Of a DNA stretch of 64,000 nucleotides, positions 1 through 12,451 are shown piece after piece. Position 1 is the stretch's first letter, and every line of letters begins with the position of its first letter. The translations under genes and the position numbers were made by a program. This DNA is from Begonia masoniana. Lineage: Eukaryota > Streptophyta > Magnoliopsida > Cucurbitales > Begoniaceae. Below the pieces are notes generated by a model, which saw only the letters and a program-made list of their open reading frames with translations, had not been told where the DNA came from and ran no database searches. The stretch lies in NCBI GenBank assembly GCA_022432975.1, contig CM039505.1:22017338-22081337 (forward strand), in the 5' to 3' direction.

Positions 1-1591
1 CACACTCCGTATCATTCTGCTGAGCCTCACGTATACGATCTAGAATAGTTGGCCTGAGAGAAATGTTGGTGAGCATACTGGACAACTCTGCCACTATCTC
101 AACATCGAACCTCTCAATCTCAGACTGCAGCGTAACTGACATCGCTGCTAATGAAGGCTAACTCGCAGAAGGCACTCTACTCAAGGCATCAGCAACCTTG
201 TTTGCCTTTCATGGATGGTACTTGATATCAAAATCGTAGTCTTTGACGAACTCAAGCCACCTTCTCTGACGCATATTCAGCTCCTTAAGCGTAAATAAAT
301 ACTTCAAGCTCTTGTGGTCACAAAATATCTCGCACTACTGCCCATATACATAATGTCTCCATATCTTTAGTGCGAAGACCACAGCTGCCAACTCAAGGTC
401 GTGCGTAGGATAATTCTACTCGTACGGCTTCAACTGCCGAGAAGCATATGCAATAACTCTTCCCTCCTGCATCAATACACAACCGAGTGCCACTCCAGAC
501 GCGTCACAATATATACTGAACTTGTCACCTTCAACAGGTAACTCCAATACTGGAGCGGTGGTCAATCTCTACTTTAACTCCATAAAACTATCAGCACAAG
601 CAGGCGACCATATAAATCTCTCGTTCTTCCGTGTCAATCGTGAAAGAGGAAGTGCGATCTTCGAAAATCCCTCAATGAATTTTCGATAATAGCCAGCTAA
701 TCCGAGAAATCCACGCACCTCTCGTACGTTCTTCGGTAGTGGCCAATCTCTGACCGCCTGAATTTTGCTCGGATCCACAGAAACCCCTTCTTTTGATATA
801 ATGTGGCCCAGAAAACTGACTCGATCCAGCCAGAAATTGCACTTAGAGAACTTTGGATACAACTGGTGCTGGCATAAAATCCTCAAAACTATTCTCAAGT
901 GCTCCTCGTGTTCTTCCTTCGTCTTAGAGTAGATTAGAATGTCGTCGATGAAAACCACCACAAACTTGTCTAGATACTCCTTGAAGACACGGTTCATCAA
1001 ATCCATAAACGCTGCAGGGGCATTAGTAAGTCCAAAAGACATGACAAGGAACTCATAATGCCCATACCTCGTTCGGAATGCCGTCTTCGGTATATCATCC
1101 TTTCGGACCTTCAGCTGATTGTAACCCGAACGTAGATCAATCCTCAAAAATACTCGGGCACCTTGCAGTTGATCAAATAAATCATCAATCCGGGGCAGTG
1201 GATACTTATTCTTCACTGTAAGTTTATTCAGCTCTCTGTAATCTATGCACATCCTGAGGGTCTCGTCTTTCTTCTTAACAAACAGAACGGGAGCACCCCA
1301 GGGTGAAACACTGGGTCGAATAAAACCCTTCTCTAACAGTTCGTCAAGCTGAGTCCTCAGTTCCCTCAACTCAGCTGCTGCCAACCGATACGGGTTCTTA
1401 AACCTCGGCACGGAGTTTGGATAGACATCAATAGTGAATTCGATCTCCAAGTCTGGTGGTAACCCGGGAAGATCATCAAGAAAGATCCCTGAGAACTCTC
1501 TGACAATAGGAATGTCGCTCGGCTTTTCTCCGCTGAGCAACTGACAATCAAATACAGAGGCCAAATAAATAGAGCACACACCTTTAAACTG
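1..1591 (-). pseudogene. E1 pol fragment: reverse transcriptase and RNase H
   Basis: Copies element RNA to DNA and degrades the RNA strand. The uninterrupted part (569-1579) holds the linker motif [11 protein letters not shown] motifs [31 protein letters not shown] and the catalytic FIDD box ([13 protein letters not shown]), then [17 protein letters not shown]. Below 569 the same frame continues through RNase H ([47 protein letters not shown]) but has in-frame stops near 569, 417, 338, 208 and 160. Several look like single substitutions, one a CAG-to-TAG change at the conserved YEQNYP position. Integrase would follow beyond the left edge. Confidence 0.92.
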
Positions 1592-2209
1592 CTAGTTGAC
1601 CTTTATGGAATAAGAACTAGGCGAGCTACTCAATCTGCTCATCGCCTGATAAGAAAACTCAGCTTTACCCCGGGGTCGAAAGGTCACAATCCCGGATCGA
1701 CAATCGATGGTGGCGAAGTGCTGTGCTAGCCAGTCCATCCCTAAGATCAGATCATAGTGTTCTATGCCCATAACAATAAGGCGAGCATAGACGGTTCTGT
1801 CCCCAATCGAGATAATATTGCCCTGAACTACACGACCTGACTGCATACGCTCTCCTGAAGGTAGCATCACACTATACTCGCATTCTGCTAACTCAGGCAC
1901 AAGCCTGAATCTAGACACACAAGCGGTAGAAACAAAAGAATGTGTAGCCCCCGTGTCTAATGAAGAAAATACAGGAACACCAGAAACCAATATAGTACCT
2001 GCTATCACGGCAGGCTGATCCTCGTTATCAACATCACTAGGTTCGATAAATGCGAAGATCCTCGGCATAATCCTCCTCTGATCACTGCCTGACTGATCTC
2101 GGCCCGGCTTATGACAATCTCTGACGAAATGGCCCGCATCTCCACAACGATAACACACATTTGTGCCCACTCTGCACTGGCCACTGTGCTCCTTCAGACA
2201 CTTGGGCAA
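1592..2209 (-). pseudogene. E1 gag C-terminus and aspartic protease
   Basis: Holds the nucleocapsid zinc knuckle CYRCGDAGHFVRDC (CCHC) near its start, followed by a retroviral-type protease with active site [12 protein letters not shown] and the C-terminal LILGMDWLAQH motif. It is in a different frame from the upstream gag, so a small indel lies in the 2195-2210 overlap. An in-frame TAG at 1592-1594 separates it from RT, which continues in the same frame. The family normally makes gag-PR-RT-RNaseH-IN as one polyprotein, so both interruptions look like decay rather than expression control. Confidence 0.9.
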
Positions 2210-3102
2210 ATAGGTATCTGAGATGCCCCTTGTACTTGCTTCTCTTTCCCTCGGTCGTTGCCTCCCTCAAGAGGCCTTTTAACTCCCCTCTGTTGTTGTT
2301 GCTGAGGCTGTGCTCTAGGTTGCCAGCCTTTACCCCTGATCTGAGGGTGAATCTCTCGAAAGAAGCCCTTAGCTGGCTCCCTCGATTTGGCAGAACTCTG
2401 ATCAACGGCCTCAATATCAAGAGCTCTAGCCACTATCTCATCATAGGATACATTTCGTACCCCTGATATGGTAAGGCTCATCCGAAACTGCTGGCTAAGT
2501 CCCTGTAGGAACCGGCGTACCTTGTCTTTGTTAATGCTGACCTGACGTGGCACAAATCTCGAAAGGGCTTCAAACTTCCTCACATACTCGGCAATCGTAC
2601 CAACTTGCCGTAACTGCATAAACTCAACCATCTTGGCCTCTCGCACCGTATGGCTGAAGTACTTGTCATAAAATAACTCTTTGAATCGTTCCCAGCCCAT
2701 AATCGTAATATCAGTGGTTGCCTTAACGGTGTCCAACCAGAATCGGGCATCTAAAGCCAGGTGGTAAGTCACTAATGCCACCTTTTCTCCGTCTTCAATG
2801 CTAGCGTAGGTCAACATGTCTTCCATAGTACGAATCCACTCCTCGGCTGAAGCGGGATCCATAGATTGTCCATTAAATACAGGAGGTTGGAGCTTCTGGA
2901 ATCTCTCCATCCCCTTATTGCCAGGAGTTGCCGCTTCTCGAGCTCTAACGCCCTCTCGGTCTATAAGAGTACCCAGCTGTTGAGACTGTCTTTCCATCTG
3001 CTGAGCCTGTCGCTCCATATGCTGAGACTGCTGGGCGATAAAATCCTTAAGAGTGTCGATTGTGTCATCTCGGTCATCTCGGTCATTTAGTGGACGCACC
3101 AT
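2194..3102 (-). pseudogene. E1 gag (capsid) with shifted end
   Basis: Structural protein of the virus-like particle. I start it at the ATG at 3102 (MVRPLNDRDDRDD) because the same MVR- start occurs in E5, E6 and the inverted-repeat element just after a putative 3' splice site. It has the glutamine-rich coiled-coil N-terminus, then the retrotrans_gag core: ERFQKLQPPVFNG, AEEWIRTMEDML, FKELFYDKYFSHTVREAKM, EFMQLRQVGTIAEYVRKFEALSRF. It goes out of frame just before the zinc knuckle. The W of the usual RFWWDT motif is RFWLDT here. Confidence 0.88.
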
Positions 3103-3115
3103 ATTTATAAAATTC

Positions 3116-3182
3116 CTATACAAAAGTTAAAACACAATACTCTAAGAAACTAGAAATCGAATAAAACTATAAACGTACTTAC
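3116..3182 (-). other. Putative 67-nt leader intron of E1
   Basis: On the minus strand, CAACT|GTAAGT starts and TATAG|G ends an AT-rich 67-nt segment between the PBS and the gag ATG. The same arrangement is in E2, E5, E6 and the inverted-repeat element. Splicing is inferred from the sites only. Confidence 0.5.
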
Positions 3183-3252
3183 AGTTGATGAAGAATGTCC
3201 GCGTAGTGGCGGTGCAGTCGAGCAGTCTACAGAACCGATTTTAAAACCCGGG

Positions 3253-3264
3253 GCTCTGATACCA
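3253..3264 (-). other. E1 primer binding site (tRNA-iMet)
   Basis: Minus-strand TGGTATCAGAGC, complementary to the 3' end of plant initiator tRNA-Met, five bases inside the LTR edge. It primes minus-strand DNA synthesis. Confidence 0.95.
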
Positions 3265-3269
3265 TAATT

Positions 3270-5663
3270 TGTCACGACCCTAAACACTGTACCCAATTTC
3301 CGTACTATTTTTTTTTTAAACTTTAAGCGGAAACTAAACCGAAATCGAAACCAGAATCGAAATCGGAATTGTATTCTAACTTTTAAAACAAATTAAATAA
3401 AACCTAAATTAATTAATTAAAACTTAAACCAATTAAATTAAAACAATAGAGAGGTGATTATTCGCCCATAAATGGGGCGAATAATCGCCCCTAGGCGATT
3501 GCAACAGGCGAATAATCGCCTGTGGCGATTGCTCGCCACCCCCTCTGGATTTCTCCAGAGGGAGGCGATTCAATCGCCAGGCTTGGCGACTATTCGCCAA
3601 GCCCTCTGCCCTGTTTCCTTTCCTTCATTATTTCTTTCAATTTCTCCTACGCCAAATACACAATACAACTTATTCTTACACCCTAAACCATACAATAAAA
3701 TCACGACACAAACTCTCTCATATCCTCATTCTTTTCACACTGCACCGTTCACATAATAAACGACTCGAAACACATTTTAAAACTAAGAACATTTTCATGA
3801 AAACGAACTGCATGGATACGTTTAAAACCTAAACAAATCCTCCTGTTTTCAATCACCACGCAGTTCTAAAATACATTCAATGAAAGACTTTTCAAACCAT
3901 TATAAAACTCAAACCATTATAAAACAGTTTCCAAAACATCAACATATACATATATACCTATCAACTATCCAGATTCAAACAACCTAAAATATTTCTATAC
4001 AAACATCAGCCCAAAATGTCCCAAACCCTCAAAATCTATACATACTGTCCCCACAGGTCAGTAAGCCTCCACTGCGCCAGCACACCACCGCAGCCATCCC
4101 ACGTCAACTGGACTCATGCCTCAGGAGGAGGAATCTCATCCTCACCTGTATCCTCGTAATCACCTACACCATACAACACACTATGAGATAAAAATCTCAG
4201 CAAGCCCTCATAAATGCAACTATATGCTATGCGAGTGAGTTCAGAAATCATGCAGCATTTTCTTTACTCTGTGGGTGTCACCGAGATCTCAGCCTCCTAA
4301 CCGGAGAGATCACATCCAGCGGTCGAACTACTCTTTCCAGCTAAAAGAGGGGGTACACGCTTACAACACATACAGCCGTGCCTGAGCCCCATCTCGCGTG
4401 ACCTATAACTGTTTGAGTATGTGTTAAATGCGGTATTGTGACAGACCCCTTCGTGCCTACACAATAGATCAATAGCCCCTCTCCAGGCCGCATTACCATT
4501 TTCTTAAAAACATCGTGTAGAAATTCATTTTCATGCTCTTTCTTTAAAACTCGTGATGCATGAACAGTTCATAACAGAATTTAAACACTCAGCATACATA
4601 CCATCAAGACGGTAAAACATAAACTACAAAACAATTAAACCTAACTACCCAACCAAAGCAATATAAACTAGTGCGTCACCAAACTCCTCGAAACGACTTC
4701 AATGTACGGTGTAGGCCAATCGGCCAGAAAAGAATCACAAGAACTTACCTCGTGTCCAAAGCAGCTCAAGCTCCGTCCACGAGCGTTGTTTGTCTGAAGC
4801 AAAACACAATATCGACGTTAAAACTTTAAATCCATCAATCTGCGTTCGATACCCCGAAATCCAATTTACGAGTTTTTCGAAAACCCGAAATTTACAAATT
4901 TAACATTTCTCCTAAATCGTCCTAACTTCTTCCAATAACATTTAATACGTGCAATACGTTCGTAAACTAAAACAATCTATCAATTTCGAACCCTAAATCT
5001 CGATTTTTAACAAAACCAAAACGAAACCTAATTGTATAAAACTCCAGAAACATTGAAATAAAAGCTCTAAGATTGTAGGTTCATACCTAGAACGTCGATT
5101 GGAGGAGAAAGCACGAAGAAAACGGAACGATCGGAGGTCGAACGGAGATCGGAATGGGAATCGCCGTAGGAGAACAAAGGAAAAAGAGTTCTCTGGTTCG
5201 TGAATTCCAGAGAAGAAGAAAGAAAAAGTGAGGGAGAGAAGAGAGATTTGTTTATTTTATATAATTTGGTTTGAAAATTACTAAAATGCCCTTAGCACAT
5301 ATTTTCTATTTGTTTTGTCTTTCGTTTCGTTAATCGTCTAACTATTCGGGTTCTCCAAATTTGTTTATTTCACTAATATGTCCAACTTATTATTTGGGAT
5401 TTAATAAAACTATCCGTTCGCAAAACGGACCTCGTTTACTATTTTTACTAAAACATCATTCATATTACAAGAAACTTAATTACTCGGAATATAGCGTCAA
5501 AACTCCTAAAATTCCCCAAAATTCCTTAAAATTCCTATTAATCGTTAGGATCGAAATAAAGCTTTCCGTTTGCGAAACTGATTTGATTTGATATATTTAT
5601 CAAAAATGCCACATATATAATAAAATATACTATATCCAAAATTCGTATGAGCCGGGTATTACA
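3270..5663 (-). repeat. E1 5' LTR (2.39 kb)
   Basis: Runs from TGTAATACCC (5663) to GTCGTGACA (3270) on the minus strand. A TATA-like tract lies near 5245-5265. The conserved module with splice donor ACGAGGTAAGT and the GGCCGATTGGCCTACACC block lies at about 4700-4780. The cassette near the U5 end (3450-3610) is a set of GGCGA/TCGCC palindromes flanking a CCCTCTGG/CCAGAGGG hairpin. No protein is encoded. Confidence 0.92.
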
Positions 5664-5668
5664 CTACG

Positions 5669-8178
5669 AACCATTTTGTTAACCCTATAAAAGTTAAAGA
5701 CAAATAATACTAAGAAATTGAAATAAAAAAAAGTTTTAAATGTACTTACAGTTGAGGAAGCATGTTCGTGCCGTGGCCTGTGCAGTCGACCCGTCTATAG
5801 AACCGATTTTAAGACCCGGGAGCTCTGATACCAACTATTATAATGACCCCAACCCGTTTTGGGCCGTCACAAGACTTGACTTGACGTTGACTTTGGCTTA
5901 GACATTTCGGCCGTAAAATTTTTTTGACTTTTGAAACATTTAAAACAAGGCTAAAACCATTGTTCGATAAAATTTTGACTCGGTTTTTGGGTCTTTAAAA
6001 TCCCTTAAAATACGTGGGGGACACTCGTAAAATACGTTTAAAAAGTATCGTAAAAAGTCAGGTTGAAACGTGTTTTCAAAAGTCAAAATTTGAAAAATTT
6101 TCTACTGGGCCACATGTGGTGAAACGCGTGCACACTGCGCACTGTCGCCCGGCGCAGCGCGCGTGCAGATGTGCCGATCGATCGGCGCGAGCGTATCTAG
6201 TGGGTGTGCCAATTGATCGGCTGGGGCGTGCACCGTGCCTGCTGCGCACGCGCCCAGCGCGCTAGCTGCACTCCTCCCTTCTTCTTACCATTTTCCCACT
6301 TTTCTTCATTCCATTCATCTACAGTTCACACCTAAACTTACTTCAAACATTTCCCAACATAAAACACCTCAAACCCCAAAAACACGACTCAAAAACGTAC
6401 CAAAAAACGTAATGAAAATTCATGAAAATGAACTGCATGGATCGCTTTAAAAACTAAATATATCCCTACGATTTTAAAGTTCCCAAGCAGTTCAAGTATA
6501 TTTCCAAAATAAAAGCTTCACTCTATATACATTCCAATACCCTAACATTCATATAAAACTTGTCTTTGCATATACTTTTCCACAAAACTAACCAGAAAAC
6601 CGTTATTGAAACATAATATCATCCAACTAGTTTCAAATCCTCCTAAAATAAACTATCTATTCATTTATCCACAAATCCATGATCATTTCCTCTAACGTAC
6701 TCAAAATACCTATACTCTGGTTCCCACGGGTCAAAATTGCCTCGATTGCTCAGCGCACTCCCACAGGCATCCTTCTTCAACCTGTGCGTTCATCCAGCGG
6801 AGGAAAGTCTTCCTCACCTTGCTCGAGATCACCTACACCATAGAGACATTCTATGAGCTAAAGGCTCAGTAAACTTCGTAAATGAAAAAGCATGCTATGC
6901 ATATGCTGTTCGTAAATCATGCAGTCATTTTGTTCATTACGTTACATAACGGGATGTCACTGAGGTCTACTCTCACCATATGGAGAGGGCTCGTCTAGCG
7001 GTTAGACTTACCGGGGGAAAACATGCTTCACCTGTAGGACAACCATGTTTGAACCCCACCCCGTTGTGATCGGGATTATGTGCATTTATTTCTTTTCATT
7101 AATTCATTTCTAGTCATAAAACACGTGTAAAAACTCATTTTCATGCTATTTTGAAAGAGTGTGATGCATGTACAGTTCATATTGCACAACCTATAGCTAA
7201 CATAAAAAACAATCAATAAATCATAGAAAAGTACACTATGACCTAAACAACCTAACTACCTAACCACTTACTCTAAAACTACATAAATTACCAATGTCCT
7301 AGATAACATCATAACTCATGGTGTAGGCCAACTCGGCCAAACAAGGCACGAAGGCTTACCTGACGTCCTTAGTGAGCCGAGCACCTCATTTTGAGCTTCA
7401 TTACCTAAGACATTTCACAACGATGACATTAAAATCGATCATAAGCAATCGAATTCTAAAACTAAATGAAACTCCTAGCTAAAGAAATTTCTCTAGAACT
7501 TGTATCTACGTCTTTCGGGCAATTTATCAAGAACATTGTGCTCACCAATTCTCCAACAGCCTTCAATAGAATTTATATCGTTTAACCTAACTTTCCATTT
7601 TCAGTCTAATTTAACATCAACCATCATAAATTCATCATTAGTAACCATCAATTTCATAAAACTAACAATTTCTAATCTAAACGATATATTTCTCCAAAAA
7701 TCTAACTCAAACCCTAAGTAAATTTGACCTTAAAATCGAAAACTAAACCCTTATAATGCTTAGAAACTTACCTAGGGTTTGATTGTGGAAGGAAACCGAA
7801 AGAAATTGGCGCCGGAGCAAAGGAACAATCGGCAGATCGAATGGACACCTTGGGAGAAGGAATCGCCAAAGTGGGGAGGAAATGCTCTCTGAAAGTGGAG
7901 GAAAAAATTGTGAAGGTGAATAGGGAAGGGGTTTTGTTATTTTATAAAAATTTGATTTCTCTAATTACAAGTTTGCCTGTCACCCATTTCTTTGCTCGTT
8001 TCGTTATTTTGCCTAACGATTTGGTTTCTCCAAAATTTTCCTATTCCTCCAAATATTCTAATTAATTTCTAGGGCTCTAATAAAACTTCTCATTTGCAAA
8101 ACGGTTTTAATTTATTATATTTACAAAAATATCCCTAAGTAACAAAAAAAATCTGAAAACCTGAAAACCAGGGTGTTG
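5669..8178 (-). mobile_element. E2: remnant gypsy element, leader, PBS and 5' LTR
   Basis: Minus-strand remnant. Its gag ATG (ATGGTTCGTAG) lies exactly at the E1 junction, so E1 inserted in the first codons of its gag. The leader has a putative 66-nt intron (5685-5750). The PBS TGGTATCAGAGC is the complement of 5822-5833. The LTR runs from about 5844 to about 8178; its outer edge (..GGGTGTTg) lacks the usual terminal ACA, so it is slightly eroded or truncated. At 6110-6260 there is a GC-rich cassette with GATCGATCGG palindromes, similar to that at 16.0-16.4 kb. The rest of E2 is left of the window. Confidence 0.82.
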
Positions 8179-8184
8179 CTTTAG

Positions 8185-9087
8185 CTACCAAGGTCAAATT
8201 GATGACATCAACAAAAAATTTGGGAACATTAGTCAATGGTTAATGGAGTTGAGAAATGATCGTGTATGGGCCCTTAAAAATCTTTTACATAGGAGAAGAG
8301 CAGAGAATCCGAGGAGGATAAACCAACACAATGAATTTGTTGAAGAAATGAACTCCGAATATGGTGAGTTTGACAATGCTAGGCGTGGCCCTAGTGAGAA
8401 CTTGAAGCATGTCAAGTTATCAATTCCTTCATTTAACGGTTCTTGTAATGGAGACATTTTCCTAGATTGGGTGAACAAGGTGGAAAAGGTCTTCGATTAC
8501 TACAATTACTCTGAAACGGTGAAGTTGCAATTGGTGACTTTAGAATTGATGGGATATGCTCATTTATGGTGGGACAACTTGAGAGCCCAAAGGAAGCATG
8601 AGGAAGATGACTTTATTGTGACTTGGAGGGTTGTAAAATCTTTGATGAGGAAGAGGTTCGTACCAAGCAGCTACAAACAAGAATTGTTCTTACAATTACA
8701 AAGTTTGAAACAAGGTTCACAATCGGTTGAAGAATACTTGACCGAATTTGAGACACTCAAGATTAGGAGTGGAGTTGTGAAACCCAAAGAGCAAGCCATT
8801 GCAAAATTCATAAGGGGTTTGCAAAGAGAGATTACTGACATTGTGGAGTTACAAATGGTGGCTACCATGGATGCGGTGGTACAACTTGCTTTAAAAGTTG
8901 AAAGGCAAGTCAAGAGGAAAGGTAAGAGAATTAGCAATCGGTTTCCTCCTAAAACTGAGAAATTTTTTAAGCCATCAACTAAGGTGGATGACAAGAAGCC
9001 TTTTACCAAGAAGATAATGGAGGATGCAAGGGCAAGAGAAATCAAATGCTTTAAATGTCTTGGATTGGGACACATTGCTTCCTGATT
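8185..9087 (+). pseudogene. E3 gag
   Basis: Capsid protein of E3. The reading frame is already open at the E2 junction (gag-like INKKFGNISQWL before the first ATG at 8243), so that ATG is internal. It contains the SIPSFNGSCNGDIFLDWVNK core start, the LWWDN motif, the LMRKRFVPSSYKQELF segment, the SVEEYLTEFETL helix and the start of a zinc knuckle, CFKCLGLGHIAS, cut by a TGA at 9083-9085. The same frame resumes at once in the protease region. Confidence 0.9.
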
Positions 9088-9835
9088 TCCCAACAGAAGA
9101 GTGATGATTCGTAAAGAGGGCACATGTGAAGTAATGAGTGAGGATGACCACGAGGAAGGTTCTAGTGAGGACCTTAAAAGCCAAGAGGAGGTTTACAATG
9201 CACAAAAGTGGCTACTCTTGATGGTTAGCCGAAGAGCCCTCATCTCCAAGGCCAATGAAGAAGATTGTCAACGGGAGAATATCTTCCATAGCCGGTGTTT
9301 GATCATGGAAAAGGTTTACTCCCTCATCATCGACAGAGGAAGTTGCACCAATGTGGCTTCTCTTGAATTAGTGGACAAGCTTAGGTTGGAGACCGCTACA
9401 CATCCAAACCCTTACAAGCTAAGGTGGTTGAATGATCGGGATGACGTCAAGGTTTCCAAAAAAGTCTGCATTGAATTTTCTATTGTAGGTTACAAAGATA
9501 TGGTATTTTGTGATGTGGTGCTTATGAGTGCTAGCCATCTATTGTTAGAAAGACCTTGGGAATTTGATAGAACGGTCTCTCATGATGGGTATTCAAATTT
9601 CTATTCTTTAAAATTTGGGGGAAAAATGATTATGCTTGCCCCACTCAAGCCGAAACAAGTGACTAGAGATGAAGAAGCAAGGAAGAAGGGGAAAGATAAG
9701 TCCAATCTTTTGATTTCCAAGAAGGAGTTGAAGAAATCTCTCTTAGAAGGTGGGCCTCTCATTCTCTTATTGTTTCGGGAAAGGATGAAAGAACTAGGAG
9801 AACTTCCCATGAAAGTTAGAGCTCTCTTGACCTAA
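9088..9835 (+). pseudogene. E3 protease region
   Basis: Same frame as gag, separated only by the stop at 9083. It has an acidic linker (SEDDHEEGSSEDLKSQEE), an altered protease active site (LIIDRGSCTNVAS, where the family has D-G/S-G-S/A), YKLRWLNDRDDVKVSKKVCIEFSI, and MSASHLLLERPWEFDRTVSHDG, the flap/C-terminal signature in which LLLGRPW has become LLLERPW. A stop ends it at 9835 and RT follows in the same frame. Confidence 0.88.
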
Positions 9836-9850
9836 TTTGAAAATGTTTTT

Positions 9851-10780
9851 TTGGAGGAACTACCACAAGGCCGACTACCCCTTCGGGGTATTAAGCACCA
9901 AATTGACCTAGAACTGGGTGTTAGGCTTCCAAACCACCCTGCTTACAGAATGAATCCAGAGAAAACTAAAGAGTTACAACGTCAAGTAGAAGAGTGGCTA
10001 GAGAAGGGTTACACTCGGGAATCAATGAATCTGTGTGTTGTACCTACTCTTTTAGTGCCAAAGAATGATGGTTCAATGACAATGTGTGTGAATAGCCGAG
10101 CCATCAACCAAAGCACCATCAAGAACCGATTTTCTATTCCACAACTATATGACTTGCTAGATGAGCTTAGTGGACTTTCCTATTTTTCCAAGTTGGATCT
10201 AAAAAGTGGCTACCACCAAATTCGAATGAAGGAATGAGATGAGTGGAAGACGACATTAAAAACAAAGTATGGGCTTTTCGAAAGGCTAGTGATATCTTTC
10301 GGCCTCTCCAATACTCCTAGCACCTTTATGAGACTCATGCACTATATCCTCAAGGAGTTTTTGAGCAAGTTTATAGTGGTCTACTTCGACGACATTTTGG
10401 ATTACAGTTCAGAGTTTCCAACCCACTTAGAGCATCTCGAAATCCTCTTTGAAACTCTTAGAAGCATCAAGCTTTTTGGAAATCTCAAAAAGTGTTCTTT
10501 TGCTTAAGAAATGGTATATTTTCTTGGTTTCGTCATCATAAGAAATGGTATGGAGGTGGATGGGTTTAAGATAGAAGCCATCGAGGAATGACCAGTTCCA
10601 AAGGGGATCTCGAAAGTGCATAGTTTTCATGGATTTTCATAGATTAGCATCTATCTATTGAAGATTCATTAAGGATTTTAGCTCAATTATGGCTCCTATT
10701 ACGGATTGTACTAAGAAGGGAAAGGAGTTCCAATGAACTTTTAATTGTCAACAAAGTTTTGAAGTGATCAAGGAAAAGCT
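9851..10780 (+). pseudogene. E3 reverse transcriptase
   Basis: RT in pieces: [57 protein letters not shown], stop at 10235, then SFGLSNTPSTFMRLMH and the catalytic box VVYFDDILDYSS, stop at 10505, then the VYFLGFVI thumb segment. The frame moves after about 10,510. Stops at GGA-to-TGA and CAA-to-TAA positions show decay by point mutation. Confidence 0.9.
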
Positions 10781-11170
10781 TTGTCATGCCCACATCCTTA
10801 TACTCCTCGTCTTCATTAAAGTTTTTATGGCAGAGAGCGACACGTCTGGATTGGGGAATTGGAGCAATGCTCATGCAAAAGGGTAAGCCACTTGCATATT
10901 TTAGTGAAAAGTTCAAGGGAGCTGCCATTAACTATTCGATGTATGATAAAGAGTTCTTGGCCGTTATCAGGGCTCTAGAGGTGTGGTAGCATTATCTCAT
11001 GTCCAAGGAGTTCATCATCCACACCGATCATCAAGCGTTCAAGCACATAAAGAGCCAAGGCAAGCTGAATAGGAGACATGCCAAATGGGTAGAGTTTCTT
11101 GAATGATACCCTTACATCATCAAATATAAGAAGGAAGAGACTAATGTAGTGGCGGACGCATTATCTAGGA
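10781..11170 (+). pseudogene. E3 RNase H
   Basis: Motifs [50 protein letters not shown] and VADALSRRYVF are readable with stops at about 10,987 and 11,104. The first catalytic aspartate region is damaged. Confidence 0.85.
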
Positions 11171-12451
11171 GATATGTTTTTTTGAATGAGCTAAACACCA
11201 AGTTTTTTGGTTTCAAATGGATCAAAAGTAGTTATGTTGAGGACCACGACTTCGACCCTTGGTATGTGAAATGTCAAGACAGGATCAGGCGTAACTACCA
11301 CCTAGTGGATGGCTACCTCTTCAAGGGGAGTAAATTGTGTGTTCCTAATGGGGACATTCTGGAGTCCCTAATTAAGGAAGCTCATGGGGGTGATTTATCT
11401 AGTCATGTCAGAGAGAAGAAGATATTGGTATGATTAATGAGCATTTCTATTGACTTCATCTACTACGGGATGTACATCAAGTGTATTATTTGTAAGAAAG
11501 CCACGAGCCGAGTACTTTCTCAAGGGCTCTATTTACCATGGCCCGTGCCGAGTCATCCATGGTTGGAAATTAGCATGGATTTTATTTTGGGGCTTCCTCA
11601 TACCGCTCGGGCTAAGGAATCAATTATGGTGGTTGTAGACCGATTCTCCAAAATAGCCCACTTCATAGCTTGCTCCAAGACAGATGACTTCATACTCATA
11701 GCCGAGTTATTTTTCACAGAAGTGGTATGTTTGCATGGGTTTCTAAATCTATCATGTCGGATAGGGACACTAAGTTTTTGAGCTCTTTTTAGAAGATCCT
11801 ATGGAGGAAGCTTGGCACAAAATTACTTTTTAGTATTTCGTTTCACCCTCAAACGGATGGCAAGACTGAAGAAGTAAATCATACTTTGGAAACTCTTTTG
11901 AGGAGCATAGTGGGTAAGAGACTCACCGATTAGGATGTTCAACTCTCATACATTGAGTTTCTTATAACAGGAGCATACACTTCTTTACTCAAATGACTCA
12001 ATTCGAGGTGGTAAACGGTTTTAACCCACTCACACTGTTGGATCTTGTACCATTGCCCATAAAAGACCTTGCAAACCCTATGGGAGCTAACAAGCCGAGC
12101 AAGTCAAGAAAATGGATAAGCAGGTTAGAAAAACCATTCAGAAGAAGAACGAGACTTATGCTAAGTATGCCAACAGAGGGAGAAAGGAGATTACCGTCAA
12201 TGAGGGAGACCTAGTTTGGCTTCACCTAAGGAAGGAAGGTTCCCCAAGCAACGGAAGTCTAAGTTACTCTCAAGAGCCGATGGTCCGTTCAAAGTCTTAG
12301 AAAGAATCAACAATAATGCCTACAAACTTGAGTTACTAGGGGACTACGGAGTATCCACAACTTTTAATGTCCAAGACCTAGGAGAGGAGGGTGATTGGGT
12401 GAATGGTGAACATTTGGATTTGAGGTCAAATTCTTAATCACTTGGGGAGGA
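11149..12451 (+). pseudogene. E3 integrase and C-terminal tail
   Basis: Inserts element DNA into chromosomes. Readable parts are the YHLVDGYLFKGSKLCVPN approach, a partial zinc domain ([24 protein letters not shown]), the catalytic core start [16 protein letters not shown] and [33 protein letters not shown], and the C-terminal domain [24 protein letters not shown] followed by DLRSNS. Several frameshifts occur between 11.43 and 12.22 kb. The tail reaches the polypurine tract and LTR edge. Confidence 0.87.

Larger units (their letters stand above)
1..5663 (-). mobile_element. E1: Ty3/gypsy retrotransposon (Tekay/Del-like), partial
   Basis: Minus-strand LTR retrotransposon whose 5' half is in the window: 5' LTR (3270-5663), PBS, leader, gag, protease, RT and most of RNase H, in that order. 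Integrase and the 3' LTR lie left of position 1. The right LTR edge (TGTAATACCC on the minus strand) is followed by ctacg, the expected target duplication, whose partner is outside the window. The protein sequences resemble E5 and E6, and E6 ends in a Tekay/Del-type chromodomain-like tail, which is why I use that clade name. Frameshifts and stops make it non-functional. It interrupts the gag start of E2. Confidence 0.93.

Noticed and set aside
1366..1581. Small frames inside E1, E3 and E6 coding regions in other frames
   Set aside because: Shadows of gag-pol; only the frame carrying the family motifs was kept.
3253..3264. tRNA gene fragments at TGGTATCAGAGC sites
   Set aside because: Only the 12 bases complementary to the tRNA 3' end are present, always next to an LTR edge: primer binding sites.
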